Of a stretch of DNA of 64,000 nt, positions 37,214-47,530 are shown one piece after another. The stretch is from positions 212,129 through 276,128 of the forward strand of contig NZ_LMRR01000042.1 in the NCBI RefSeq assembly GCF_001426085.1. The letters are read 5' to 3'. This stretch comes from Rhodococcus sp. Leaf278 (GTDB taxonomy: Bacteria > Actinomycetota > Actinomycetes > Mycobacteriales > Mycobacteriaceae). Below the pieces are notes generated by a model. The model saw nothing but the letters and a program-made list of their open reading frames with translations, ran no database searches and was not told where the DNA came from. The position numbers and the translations under genes are program-made. Position 1 is the stretch's first letter. Every line of letters begins with the position of its first letter.

Positions 37214-38130
37214 TTCTCGTACCTCATTCCCCAGGTTCCCGACCAGGTTTGCCCCGGCTCGAGCACGATCAGATCGATCTCGGAGTTCAGCGCATCAGGC
37301 GGGCACGTCATCGGTTCGATCGCCAACGCCCGGCCCCTGTCGGGATAGGCCTGATCGTTGGCCGGATCGGCGGTGAACACCTGCACCCAGCCGAAGTTCG
37401 CGTCGGTCCACAACACGGTCGCGGTGCCGTCGGGGCCCCGCAGAACGTGATTCGCACGGCCGTCGCCGTCGGGCAGCGACGCACTGAACGGAGTATCGAG
37501 CTGGACGCCCTGCAGCGTGCGTGGCTCCCGGAAGTCGTACTCGGTATCGGCCGTCGGAACCGAATTGCCCACGGGCAGATTGCGCACCGGATCGAGCGGT
37601 AGCCGGGTCCCGGCCGAGAGTTCGAGCGTGCACTCGTCGAGCGGCACGTCCCCGACCCGGGCATAGGTGTGAAAACCCATCCCGTAGGGCGCGGCGGACT
37701 CACCGGTGTTCTTCGCAGACGCAGTCACGGTGAGACCGTCCGCCGACAGCTCGTGGACCACCGTCACCGTCAGCGGGAACGGCCAACCCTGATGCGTCCC
37801 GACGTCCACGCTCTGCTCGACGCGATTGTCGGTGTGCTCCACCAGAGTCCATGCCACCTTGCGGACGAATCCGTGGCTGGCGTTGTTCCGTGAGGGCTCG
37901 GAGATCTCCAACCGATGTTCGACGCCTTCGAAAGCGAAGGTCCCGTCGGCTGTCCGGTTGGGCCACGGGGCCAACACCAGTCCCGCCGACAGCGGCGGCT
38001 TGCTGCCGGCCTCCCAGGTTTCGGTGAGCGCAGCGCCGTCGTACTCGAGAACCCGCAGGCCCGCTCCGACGGCAGCGATGTCTGCCCGATATTTGCCGCT
38101 CGTCAACGAGTAGGTCTGTGCGTCACCCAT
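37210..38130 (-). CDS. Aldose 1-epimerase family protein
   Basis: This is a 306-residue galactose-mutarotase-fold enzyme interconverting alpha and beta aldoses. Visible motifs are LVLAPWPNRTADG, NNASHGFVRK (catalytic His) and MGFHTYARVG (second His). An acidic region near IAIEPMTCPPDALN carries the catalytic Glu in place of the usual VEPMT. ATG at 38130 or 38139 may start it; both overlap the MFS gene end. Confidence 0.88.
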   Translation of the reverse strand: MGDAQTYSLTSGKYRADIAAVGAGLRVLEYDGAALTETWEAGSKPPLSAGLVLAPWPNRTADGTFAFEGVEHRLEISEPSRNNASHGFVRKVAWTLVEHTDNRVEQSVDVGTHQGWPFPLTVTVVHELSADGLTVTASAKNTGESAAPYGMGFHTYARVGDVPLDECTLELSAGTRLPLDPVRNLPVGNSVPTADTEYDFREPRTLQGVQLDTPFSASLPDGDGRANHVLRGPDGTATVLWTDANFGWVQVFTADPANDQAYPDRGRALAIEPMTCPPDALNSEIDLIVLEPGQTWSGTWGMRYEK

Positions 38131-39415
38131 GAGAGCCATTCTTTACTACGACACCCACTCGGTAGCGGATGAATGCCGGGAGAGCCAGCGCAGCAATCGA
38201 AACACCGATGACGACCAGCACGCCGCCGCCGGCCGCAGCGGCTGCCGTCCCCACCGACGCGGCTGCGGCCCCGTGCAGCACGTCGCCGATACGCGGCCCT
38301 CCCGCGACGACGACGATGAAGACACCTTGCAGTCGGCCGCGCATCTCGTCGGTCGCGACGGTCTGCAGCATCGTGCTGCGGAACGCCGCGGAGATCATGT
38401 CGGCCCCGCCGCCGAGGGCCAGGAACGCCAGCGCGAACCACAGGGCAACTGCGGTCGCCCCGTCGGTAGCCGCGCCGACGGCCAGACCGAAGCCGATCAT
38501 CGCCACGCCCCACACGACGATGCAGATCAGCACGGCCAGCCCTTGCCTGCGCACGCGCGGAAGCCAGCCCGAGAACACTCCACCCACCACCGCGCCCGCG
38601 GACATGGCCGCGAACAGCATGCCCAGCACCGGTCCACCCGACGCCGGATCACCGAAGCTCTCGTGTGCGATTTGCGGAAAGAGAGCCCTGGGCATACCGA
38701 ACACCATGGCGATGATGTCGACGACGAACGATGCCAGCAGCACCTTCTGGGTGGCGAGATATGCGAAACCGTCGAACACCGAACGCAATCCGGCTCGCTG
38801 ACCCGACTTGGCCGGCGGAATTCCCGGCAGCCGAATCACGGCCCACAGTGTTGCGAACAGCGCGATGGTGTCGATGAGGTAGAGGGTCTCGAGCCCGATG
38901 TAGTAGATCAGAATGCCTGCACTGAGCGGCCCTGCGATGGCACCGAAGTTGAACACCGTCATGTTCAGCGAGTTCGCAGCCGGTAGTTGCTCGGCCGGCA
39001 GGATCCTCGGCAGAATCGCGCTGCGGGTCGGCTGATTGACCGCGAAGAACGCCTGCTGAATTGCCAAGAGCACCAGGATGATCCACACATTGTTCAGTTC
39101 GAGGAACGCCTGTAGCCAGAACAGCGCGGACGTTCCGATCAGACCGCACGTGGTGATCATCAGCAGGGTGCGGCGGTCCATCACGTCGGCCAGCGCGCCG
39201 CCCCACAGACCGAACACGATGAGCGGCACCAGGGCGAACACACCCGTCAGGCCCACGTAGGCAGAACTCAGCGTGATCTGAAATACCTGTTGCGGCACAG
39301 CAACAATGGAGAGCTGGGCACCGATGACGGTGACGATGTTCGCCAACCACAACCGGCGATAGGCCGGGGTCTTCAGCGGTGTCGTGTCGGCAAGAATGCC
39401 GCGCAATCCGCTCAC
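38123..39415 (-). CDS. MFS transporter (EntS/MFS_3 type)
   Basis: This is a 430-residue, twelve-helix MFS protein. It starts TPAYRRLWLANIVTVIGAQLSIVAVPQQVFQIT, split over helix 1, and has the LWGGALADVMDRR motif A and QQAFFAVNQPTRSAILPRI. This branch is mostly exporters of siderophores or drugs. GTG start overlaps the pdxH stop, and its own end overlaps the epimerase start, so all are one transcript. Confidence 0.87.
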   Translation of the reverse strand: MSGLRGILADTTPLKTPAYRRLWLANIVTVIGAQLSIVAVPQQVFQITLSSAYVGLTGVFALVPLIVFGLWGGALADVMDRRTLLMITTCGLIGTSALFWLQAFLELNNVWIILVLLAIQQAFFAVNQPTRSAILPRILPAEQLPAANSLNMTVFNFGAIAGPLSAGILIYYIGLETLYLIDTIALFATLWAVIRLPGIPPAKSGQRAGLRSVFDGFAYLATQKVLLASFVVDIIAMVFGMPRALFPQIAHESFGDPASGGPVLGMLFAAMSAGAVVGGVFSGWLPRVRRQGLAVLICIVVWGVAMIGFGLAVGAATDGATAVALWFALAFLALGGGADMISAAFRSTMLQTVATDEMRGRLQGVFIVVVAGGPRIGDVLHGAAAASVGTAAAAAGGGVLVVIGVSIAALALPAFIRYRVGVVVKNGSHG

Positions 39416-40086
39416 GGCTGCAGACGCTCGATCACACCACTTGCCAACGTGATGCGGATCCTGTTGTGCATCCGACTTGTTCGGCCCTGCCAGAATTCGA
39501 CCGTCTCAGGCAGGACGCGGAAGCCGCCCCAATTCGGTGGCACCGGCACGTCGACACCGTCGAACGTTGCGGTGACCTCGGCCAACTTGGCGGCCAGGTC
39601 TTCTCGCGAGCCGACGGGTCGCGACTGTTCGGACGCCCACGCCCCCAACTGAGAACCGCGCGGCCTGGTGCGCCAATAGGTTTCGGTGGTCTCGGCGTCG
39701 ACCTTGACCACCGAGCCGCGCACGGTGAGCTGCCGGGCACTCGCGATCCACGGGAAGGTCACCGACGCGTAGGGATTCGCCTCGAGTGCACGGCCCTTGT
39801 CCGAGTCGTAATTGGTGTAGAAGACCACGCCGTCGGCATCGAGACCCTTGCACAGCACCGTGCGAGTCGCTGGTCGGCCTGCCTCGTCGACAGTCCCCAA
39901 CACGATCGCGTTGGGCTCGGGTAGATCTGCCGCCACCGCGTCGGCCAACCACTGCTGCGCCAGTGGGAGCCACCCGCCGGCCAGAGCATCGATATCGAGG
40001 TCCTCGGGCTCGCCGTAGTCGACTCGCATGTTCGCCAAGCGCTGTTCATCTGCAGACACGAACCCAGACGCTACTCCCGCGTACAT
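39412..40086 (-). CDS. pdxH: Pyridoxamine 5'-phosphate oxidase
   Basis: This is a 224-residue FMN enzyme that oxidises pyridoxamine/pyridoxine 5'-phosphate to PLP. Blocks EPNAIVLGTVDEAGRPATRTVL, NPYASVTFPW, QLGAWASEQSRPVGS, PPNWGGFRVLP, EFWQGRTSRMHNR and the terminal ERLQP are diagnostic. Start ATG 40086 is listed; GTG at 40059 is an alternative. Its position heading an MFS-epimerase-kinase run is unusual. PLP made here serves SerC encoded nearby. Confidence 0.94.
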   Translation of the reverse strand: MYAGVASGFVSADEQRLANMRVDYGEPEDLDIDALAGGWLPLAQQWLADAVAADLPEPNAIVLGTVDEAGRPATRTVLCKGLDADGVVFYTNYDSDKGRALEANPYASVTFPWIASARQLTVRGSVVKVDAETTETYWRTRPRGSQLGAWASEQSRPVGSREDLAAKLAEVTATFDGVDVPVPPNWGGFRVLPETVEFWQGRTSRMHNRIRITLASGVIERLQP

Positions 40087-40164
40087 GCTCGCTATGGTTC
40101 TGGCACAGTACGCCCGCATGCGGCGCAGAGCCGGGCGTAAACGCGACGAGGGAGTCCACAGGCC

Positions 40165-41283
40165 ATGGCTGTTCAACACGTTCCCGAGGATTTCGTGCCC
40201 GGTCTCGAAGGTGTCGTCGCCTTCACCTCCGACATCGCCGAACCCGACAAGGACGGCGGCGCACTGCGCTACCGGGGTGTCGACATCGAAGAACTCGTCG
40301 CGCAGAACGTCACCTTCGGCGATGTCTGGGCACTGTTGGTCGACGGCGAATTCGGCCGCGGTCTCCCACCGGCCGAACCGTTCCCCCTTCCGATCCACAC
40401 CGGCGACGTCCGCGTCGACGTCCAGGCCGGCCTCGCGATGCTCGCGCCGATCTGGGGCTACCAGCCGCTGCTCGACATCGACGACACCACCGCTCGCGAC
40501 AACCTCGCCCGCGCGTCGGTGATGGCCTTGTCCTACGTCGCCCAGTCCGCTCGCGGCATCTACCAGCCCGCCGTTCCGCAGAGCCGCATCGATCAGGCTG
40601 CCACCGTCACCGAACGCTTCATGGTCCGGTGGAAGGGTGAGCCCGACCCCGCCCACGTCGCCGCTATCGACGCGTACTGGGTCTCGGCTGCCGAGCACGG
40701 CATGAACGCATCGACGTTCACCGCACGCGTGATCGCCTCCACCGGGGCTGACGTCGCCGCCTGTCTCTCCGGTGCCATCGGCGCGATGTCCGGCCCGCTG
40801 CACGGCGGCGCACCCGCCCGCGTGCTGCCGATGATCGAGGAGGTCGAGAGGACCGGGGACGCTCGCGCGCTGATCACCGGAATTCTGGACCGCAAGGAAA
40901 AGCTCATGGGCTTCGGGCACCGCGTGTACCGCGCCGAGGACCCCCGAGCCCGCGTGCTGCGCGCCACTGCCAAGCGCCTGAACGCTCCGCGGTACGAGGT
41001 TGCCGCCGCGCTCGAACAGGCCGCGTTGACGGAACTGCGCGAACGCCGCCCCGATCGGGCCATCGAGACCAATGTGGAGTTCTGGGCCGCCGTGATCCTC
41101 GACTTCGCCGAGGTTCCGGCACACATGATGCCCGCCATGTTCACCTGCGGTCGTACCGCCGGCTGGTGCGCGCACATTCTGGAGCAGAAGCGTCTGGGCA
41201 AGCTCGTTCGCCCCGCGGCCCTCTACACCGGCCCCGAACCGCGCACCCCCGACTCCGTCGACGGCTGGGAGCTGATCCGGTAG
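40165..41283 (+). CDS. citA: Citrate synthase 2 (CitA-like)
   Basis: This is a 372-residue citrate/methylcitrate synthase paralogue. It lacks the long N-terminal domain of GltA2 and begins FVPGLEGVVAFTSDIAEPD. Active-site blocks are EHGMNASTFTARVIAST, GPLHGGAPARVL and MGFGHRVYRAEDPR. It matches mycobacterial CitA. Divergent from pdxH, followed by serC on the same strand. Confidence 0.92.
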   Translation: MAVQHVPEDFVPGLEGVVAFTSDIAEPDKDGGALRYRGVDIEELVAQNVTFGDVWALLVDGEFGRGLPPAEPFPLPIHTGDVRVDVQAGLAMLAPIWGYQPLLDIDDTTARDNLARASVMALSYVAQSARGIYQPAVPQSRIDQAATVTERFMVRWKGEPDPAHVAAIDAYWVSAAEHGMNASTFTARVIASTGADVAACLSGAIGAMSGPLHGGAPARVLPMIEEVERTGDARALITGILDRKEKLMGFGHRVYRAEDPRARVLRATAKRLNAPRYEVAAALEQAALTELRERRPDRAIETNVEFWAAVILDFAEVPAHMMPAMFTCGRTAGWCAHILEQKRLGKLVRPAALYTGPEPRTPDSVDGWELIR

Positions 41284-42474
<1,191 letters not shown>

Positions 42475-42536
42475 TTGCCAGGGATGAGCTGATTACCAGC
42501 AAGCTCCCAGCTGGAGTGCTCCCTTCGAGGCCTACA

Positions 42537-42556
42537 CTTGCGTTGAAGTACGCAAG
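42537..42556. promoter_or_regulatory. Candidate operator upstream of the rhomboid-like gene
   Basis: CTTGCGT-TGAAGT-ACGCAAG is a perfect 7-bp inverted repeat with six-base spacer, 28 bases before the ATG at 42584. No regulator gene is adjacent, so the binding protein would be encoded elsewhere. Confidence 0.45.
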
Positions 42557-42583
42557 CGTAAAGACCTCGGAGGGAGCGCTCGT

Positions 42584-43258
42584 ATGTTCAGGCTCCTGGC
42601 TTTCGCACTCCGGGTTCGCGTGACACTGATCTACTGCGTCCTCGCGGGGGCAGGCACGGTGGCGCTCGGACAAATCGGACCACACGATCGCTGGCACGTG
42701 CTGCATGCGGCGAGTACCAACCTGCACAATCTGACCGACGGCCACCTTGCCACCCTCGTCACGAGTGTCTTTCTCACCGAAGGCCGGGTGAACTGGCTAT
42801 GGCTGGCCGGCGTCGCACTCTTGTTCGCCGTCGCCGAATGGATGTCCGGTTGGCGACGATTCCTGCTCACGTTCAGCGCCGGCCACGTCGGCGCGACCGC
42901 GCTGGTTGCTGTCGGGCTGTTCATCGGCATCCGCGTCGATTGGCTGGCCGACTCGCTGGCGATGGCCGTCGATGTCGGGGTCAGCTACGCCGCAGCAGCG
43001 GTTGCCGGGTCCATGATCAGGTTTCTGCCGATGCCGTGGCGACTGTGCTGGGCTGCACTGTGGATCGGGGTCGTCGCCGTCAGCGGCATACAGAGCCCGT
43101 CGTTCACCGCCGTCGGGCACGCTCTCGCCCTGACTATCGGCCTCGGCCTGGGCGCGCTGTACTTACAGCGGGACGGATCGGCATTGCGCCACAAGGCAAT
43201 TGACGCAACTTCGGGCGATCGAGTGCAGCCGAGCCCGCAGCTGTCTACGCTCTGGTAG
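42584..43258 (+). CDS. Rhomboid-like membrane protein without catalytic serine motif
   Basis: This is a 224-residue protein with about six helices. The layout of a first helix, a loop with HNLTDGHLATLVTSVFLTEG, and a later helix with SAGHVGATALVAVG resembles actinobacterial rhomboid-like proteins. The protease GxSG motif is absent, so it is probably a pseudoprotease. A GGAGGGAG-rich ribosome-binding site precedes the ATG. Function unknown. Confidence 0.7.
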   Translation: MFRLLAFALRVRVTLIYCVLAGAGTVALGQIGPHDRWHVLHAASTNLHNLTDGHLATLVTSVFLTEGRVNWLWLAGVALLFAVAEWMSGWRRFLLTFSAGHVGATALVAVGLFIGIRVDWLADSLAMAVDVGVSYAAAAVAGSMIRFLPMPWRLCWAALWIGVVAVSGIQSPSFTAVGHALALTIGLGLGALYLQRDGSALRHKAIDATSGDRVQPSPQLSTLW

Positions 43259-43367
43259 AGAAACGATCGTCGGCGGAAGCGATGCGTGTCGAACACCCAC
43301 CGAGGACATCGGGTGAACTAGGGTCGAATTCGACGGTATCGCGAGCCGGCGCGATGAGGAGGTCACA

Positions 43368-44261
43368 GTGCGAGACTTACATGTGGTGGGTCTCGAGGCC
43401 GACGGAAAGTTCGTCGTCTGCGCAGATCCCAAGACCGGCGACAGATTCCGGCTTCCAGCCGACGACAAACTCCGCGCAGCCTCACGCGGCGACATCGCTC
43501 GACTAGGACAGATTGAGATCGAAATGGACAGCTTGCTGCGGCCGAAGGAAATCCAGGCTCGAATTCGGAGTGGAGCGACCATCGAACAGGTCGCCGCCGA
43601 TTCCGGAATGGCCGTCAGCCGCGTCGAGGTGTTCGCTCACCCCGTTCTGCTCGAACGCTCACAGGCTGCGTCGATGGCTCAGGCAGGTCATCCGCTGCGC
43701 CACGACGGACCCGCCGTCCAGACTCTGCTCGATGTCGTCACACTCGCCTTTCGCGCTCGCGGGCACAACCTCGACGACGCCGAGTGGGACGCGTGGCGCG
43801 ACGAGGACAACAAGTGGGTCGCACAGCTGAAGTGGCAAGCGGGACGCACCACCAACAAGGCGCACTGGCAGTTCCTGCCCGACGGGCACGGCGGCACCAT
43901 CGCGCCACTGGACGACACCGCACACGAACTGATCGATCCCGACTTCGGACGTCAGCTACGGGGCCTCGCTCCGGTACGCGCCCTCGCGCCTGCAGCGGCA
44001 GACGACGAAGCCTCACAGCAGAGCTTCGACGAGTACTACGGCACCACCTCGGACAGTGAACTGGACGCCGAAACCGTCGACATCGAAGACGACGAAGCCC
44101 CGGCTCCCGACGTCGATCAGCCGCGCGAGCCGGTGGCCAGAGACCCCAAGCCCGCCCCCAAGGCTGCACCCGGACACGGTGGTAAGGACAAGCGCGGCAA
44201 ACCCGCCATGCCATCCTGGGAAGACGTCCTGCTCGGAGTACGCAGCAGCGGTCACAACTGA
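43368..44261 (+). CDS. sepH: Cell-division regulator SepH (DUF3071)
   Basis: This is a 297-residue protein with the conserved N-terminal DUF3071 domain: RDLHVVGLEADGKFVVCAD, then a helix-turn-helix-like IQARIRSGATIEQVAADSG and WQLKWQAGR-type strand (VAQLKWQAGRTTNKAHW). A long acidic/proline-rich disordered tail ends in PSWEDVLLGVRS. SepH in Streptomyces and mycobacteria binds FtsZ and promotes Z-ring assembly. GTG start. Confidence 0.93.
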   Translation: MRDLHVVGLEADGKFVVCADPKTGDRFRLPADDKLRAASRGDIARLGQIEIEMDSLLRPKEIQARIRSGATIEQVAADSGMAVSRVEVFAHPVLLERSQAASMAQAGHPLRHDGPAVQTLLDVVTLAFRARGHNLDDAEWDAWRDEDNKWVAQLKWQAGRTTNKAHWQFLPDGHGGTIAPLDDTAHELIDPDFGRQLRGLAPVRALAPAAADDEASQQSFDEYYGTTSDSELDAETVDIEDDEAPAPDVDQPREPVARDPKPAPKAAPGHGGKDKRGKPAMPSWEDVLLGVRSSGHN

Positions 44262-44345
44262 CGTCGTAGATGACCGATTCACCGCTCGGTGACAAATCGC
44301 CGACGCTCACGCCGTAGGCTTTCGACGAAGCTTACGGAGAGAGAG

Positions 44346-45092
44346 GTGCCGGTAGTGGGGGCCAAAGCGTCAACGATCTGGTACGTGGACACACCGGATC
44401 CGATTTCTGTACTCCGAGAGGCGACCACCTCGGACTGGAATGCTGCGACGGCCCTCGTCGGCCGTCTGTACCCTCACCTGACCGCTGTGCCCCTCGCGCA
44501 AGGTCCGATATCGACATCGGCAGGGGTGGACGACGATCACGTCTTCATCGGCTGCTATCCGGGCGTGACCGTGGTGTGCGGGTCCAATCTTTCGGTGCCG
44601 ACACCGTCGACGCTGCCCGAATCGTTCACTCGCCCTCTGGCATCCGAGCACACCTACCTCGTCGCGTCGGATCCCCAGCACGCGTGGGGAGCGTTCGCCT
44701 ACTGGGAACGCGGTGAGTTTCGGCGATCGTTCAGCGCTACTCCGGTGTACATCTACGAGGACGCGGGCCTGCCACTGGTGTGGGAGCGATCCTTCTGGGC
44801 CGGTGAGCATCCGCTGATCTATCCCCCAGGAGTGATGCCGGATCCGCAGTCACTGCCGTTCCACCCACAGGAATTCGCCGAGGCCGCCAACGCCGAATGG
44901 CTCGGATTCCGCTACACCGGTGCCCCGCACGCAGACGAGTTCGATCCGGCCACACTGCCGGTCTGCGGTTTCAGGATGTACGTTCCCGGGCAGGAGCCGC
45001 AGCGTCAAAATGTCGAGGCCCAGAACGCACCCGCACCGGAATCGACCGAACCGGCACCGCGACCGAAGAAGCGTTGGTTCTCGCGCAAATAG
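44346..45092 (+). CDS. DUF6928-type protein
   Basis: This is a soluble protein of about 248 residues beginning (V)PVVGAKASTIWYVDT, which I recall as the start of DUF6928 proteins. It has several WERG/YWERGEFRRSFSA-like strands and a lysine-rich tail. GTG 44346 has a GGAGAG site; GTG 44355 would also fit. It is followed by a 77-base repeat. Function unknown. Confidence 0.7.
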   Translation: MPVVGAKASTIWYVDTPDPISVLREATTSDWNAATALVGRLYPHLTAVPLAQGPISTSAGVDDDHVFIGCYPGVTVVCGSNLSVPTPSTLPESFTRPLASEHTYLVASDPQHAWGAFAYWERGEFRRSFSATPVYIYEDAGLPLVWERSFWAGEHPLIYPPGVMPDPQSLPFHPQEFAEAANAEWLGFRYTGAPHADEFDPATLPVCGFRMYVPGQEPQRQNVEAQNAPAPESTEPAPRPKKRWFSRK

Positions 45093-45102
45093 TGGCTCGG
45101 TG

Positions 45103-45179
45103 TGGGCACCGTTGCACACAACGATCGCCGGTCGACGGGTTTCCGTCGATCGTGAACGGTAGTGCGCAACCCTGCCCGC
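45103..45179 (+). repeat. 77-base dispersed repeat, copy 2
   Basis: Ungapped match to 22350-22426 at about 84 percent, same orientation. It lies between the convergent DUF6928 and DUF2537 genes, seven bases from the latter's stop, which suits a terminator or mobile palindromic repeat. Confidence 0.7.
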
Positions 45180-45185
45180 GGTCGG

Positions 45186-45455
45186 TCAGAACGCCAGGGC
45201 CGCCAGGGCCACGAAGCTCACTAGCGCACCGACACTCGCACCGTAGACAGCCCAGCGCCACACCGGGACGCGGAGCCACCGCAGGACCGTCGGGGCCGCG
45301 CCTGCCACGACGACGAGGTTGAGACCTATCGCGAGCAACGGATGCACTCGCGCCAGTTCCAGTCCGAACGCCGCCAGTGCCACCGCCACGAGAATCGCCG
45401 AGACCACGGCGATCGGAAGACCGGTCCACAGAACGCCCGGGTCGCGAGCGGTCAC
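45186..45455 (-). CDS. DUF2537 membrane protein
   Basis: This is an 89-residue protein with three helices (GLPIAVVSAILVAVALAAFG, then two more) matching the mycobacterial DUF2537 family. The GTG start overlaps the rRNA methyltransferase stop (GTGA), the same gene pair found in M. tuberculosis (Rv0881-Rv0882, recollection). Function unknown. Confidence 0.82.
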   Translation of the reverse strand: MTARDPGVLWTGLPIAVVSAILVAVALAAFGLELARVHPLLAIGLNLVVVAGAAPTVLRWLRVPVWRWAVYGASVGALVSFVALAALAF

Positions 45456-46255
45456 GTCAGACGCACCCGTTCGTAGAACCCCATCGCCGCCGCTGTCGCG
45501 ACGTTGAGCGAATCGGTGCCCGGTGCCATCGGGATGCGAGCGCGAATGTCTGTGGCGCGCATCGCATGTTCGGTCAGACCCGGGCCCTCGGCGCCGAGCA
45601 ACAGCGCCACCTTCTCCCCCGTCATCGCGGCAGCCAGCGACACGGCCTCCGGATTGGGTGTGAGCGAGATCAGCTGAAAGCCGTGCGCGCGTACGCGATC
45701 GAGGCCGCGCGGCCACTCGGGCACCTTCGCGAAGGGCACCCGGAGCACGTGCCCCATCGAGACCCGTACCGACCGCCGGTAGAGCGGATCCGCACACGCG
45801 GCACCGAACAGCACAGCGTCGACGCCGAGTCCGGCTGCATTACGGAACATCGACCCGAGATTCTCGTGATCGTTGACGCCCTCCAGAATCGCGACCGTCG
45901 TAGCGTCGGCCAGCACCTCGTCCAGATCGAGAGCAGGCGGCCTGTTTGCCGCCGCCAACACTCCACGGTTGAGATGGAAGCCGACGACCTCGGCCATCAC
46001 CTCGGCCGACGTCCGATAGAACGGAACATCCGATTCGGCGAGATCGTCGCGCAAGGCGTCGAGCCGTCGATCCACGCCCAGCAAGCTGATCATCGGGAAG
46101 CGCGACGTCAGCAGGCGCTGCGCAACCAGCACCCCCTCGGAGATCACCAAGCCCTTGCCCTCGGGCAGATCGGGTCGCCTGTCCGAGGAGTTCAGGTCGC
46201 GAAAATCGTCCAGCCGGGGGTCGAGAGGATCGTCGACATCAATTACATGAACCAC
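45452..46255 (-). CDS. SpoU/TrmH-family RNA 2'-O-methyltransferase
   Basis: This is a 267-residue SPOUT-fold enzyme. An N-terminal substrate-binding domain of about 100 residues precedes the knot domain with VAILEGVNDHENLGSMFRNAAGLG, VALLLGAEGPGL and the C-terminal RIPMAPGTDSLNVATAAAMGFYE. These are the standard SpoU motifs 1-3. Target RNA (probably 23S rRNA) is inferred from family. Confidence 0.92.
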   Translation of the reverse strand: MVHVIDVDDPLDPRLDDFRDLNSSDRRPDLPEGKGLVISEGVLVAQRLLTSRFPMISLLGVDRRLDALRDDLAESDVPFYRTSAEVMAEVVGFHLNRGVLAAANRPPALDLDEVLADATTVAILEGVNDHENLGSMFRNAAGLGVDAVLFGAACADPLYRRSVRVSMGHVLRVPFAKVPEWPRGLDRVRAHGFQLISLTPNPEAVSLAAAMTGEKVALLLGAEGPGLTEHAMRATDIRARIPMAPGTDSLNVATAAAMGFYERVRLT

Positions 46256-46330
46256 CCGCTCATCTTGTCACCCGGCCTTTCCGGCACTCCGTCGGCGAAG
46301 GCCTACTTCTATATGGAAAAGTAAAGAGCG

Positions 46331-47530
46331 ATGACTACCGACGAATCGATCACCATCCGTACCGCCACCGACGACGACTGGGATGCCGTCGCGCTGCTCG
46401 ACGCCCATGCCTTCGGCGAGCACCAGAACGCCGAGGACTTGGCGGAGACGCAGATCCTGACCCAGTCCGAGCACGTGTACCTGGCGTGGGACGGCGAGAC
46501 CCCGGTGGGTGTGGCCATGCACTTCCCGATGTCGGTCACCGTTCCCGGTGGTGCGCAGGTCGAGGCGTCCGGAGTCTCCTGGGTGTCGGTCGCGCCGACG
46601 CATCGTCGACGCGGCATCCTGCGGTCGATGTTCACCCAGCAGCACCGCGCTCTGAACGACGCGGGCGCGCCGCTGTCTTTGCTGACAGCCAGCGAGGCGA
46701 CGATCTACGGACGCTTCGGGTACGGCCCGATCACCGAGGAGATCAGCGTCTCGATCGACCGTCGGTTCGCGCAGTTCCGTAAGGACGCTCCCCCGGCGAC
46801 GGGCGTGCGACTGATCGAATCGGCCGAGGCCACCGAATTGTTCCCGGACATCTACCACCGGTGGCAGCAGCAGACCGCAGGCGCGCAGCCCAAGCCGCCG
46901 ATTCGGTGGGAACGGTTCTTCGCCGACCGCGAGAACCGGCGCGGCGGACTGACGGCACTGTTCTTCATCGTCCATCCCGACGGCTACGTCGCCTACCGAC
47001 GCGGACGCAACCCCAGCCGGGTGGTGGTGGAGGAATTCATCGCGGTGACCGACGACGCGTACGCCGCGCTGTGGCAGATCCTGGTGGGGGTCGACCTGGT
47101 CGACACCATCGAAGTCCGGCAGGCACGGGACGAAGCACTGCCGTTCCTGCTGACCAACAACCGGCTACCGAAGGTCACTGCTCACCACGACGCTCTGTGG
47201 GCCCGCATCATGCACGTCGAGGCAGCGCTCGAGGCGCGTACCTACGCTCTCGACACATCGCTGATCATCGCTGTCCGAGATCCGTTCCTCGACGCAGGCG
47301 GTACCTACTCGTTCAGCGTCACCGATGGCACAGCGACCTGCACCCGGGTGGAATCCGAACCGGACATCGAACTGGACATCGATGTGCTGGCCAGCATCTA
47401 TTTCGGCACCCACCGGGCTCGGTTGTTCGCCGCGGCGAATCGACTCACCGCTCGCACCGAGGAATCTCTGCATGCGCTCGATCTGACGTTCGGAACAGCG
47501 CGCCCGGCCGTCATGGGGTGGGGTTTCTAG
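46331..47530 (+). CDS. eis: Eis-type GNAT N-acetyltransferase
   Basis: This is a 399-residue multi-acetylating transferase. The N-terminal GNAT domain has the acetyl-CoA loop VAPTHRRRGILRSMF and TASEATIYGRFGYGP. A second GNAT-like domain follows, then an SCP2-like C-terminal domain ending in a free carboxylate (MGWGF), used in Eis catalysis. Mycobacterial Eis acetylates aminoglycosides at several positions; family members vary in that activity. Confidence 0.9.
   Translation: MTTDESITIRTATDDDWDAVALLDAHAFGEHQNAEDLAETQILTQSEHVYLAWDGETPVGVAMHFPMSVTVPGGAQVEASGVSWVSVAPTHRRRGILRSMFTQQHRALNDAGAPLSLLTASEATIYGRFGYGPITEEISVSIDRRFAQFRKDAPPATGVRLIESAEATELFPDIYHRWQQQTAGAQPKPPIRWERFFADRENRRGGLTALFFIVHPDGYVAYRRGRNPSRVVVEEFIAVTDDAYAALWQILVGVDLVDTIEVRQARDEALPFLLTNNRLPKVTAHHDALWARIMHVEAALEARTYALDTSLIIAVRDPFLDAGGTYSFSVTDGTATCTRVESEPDIELDIDVLASIYFGTHRARLFAAANRLTARTEESLHALDLTFGTARPAVMGWGF

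Noticed and set aside
40165-41175. N-terminal extension of the pdxH frame across citA
   Set aside because: Antisense to citA; PdxH homology begins only near 40059-40086.
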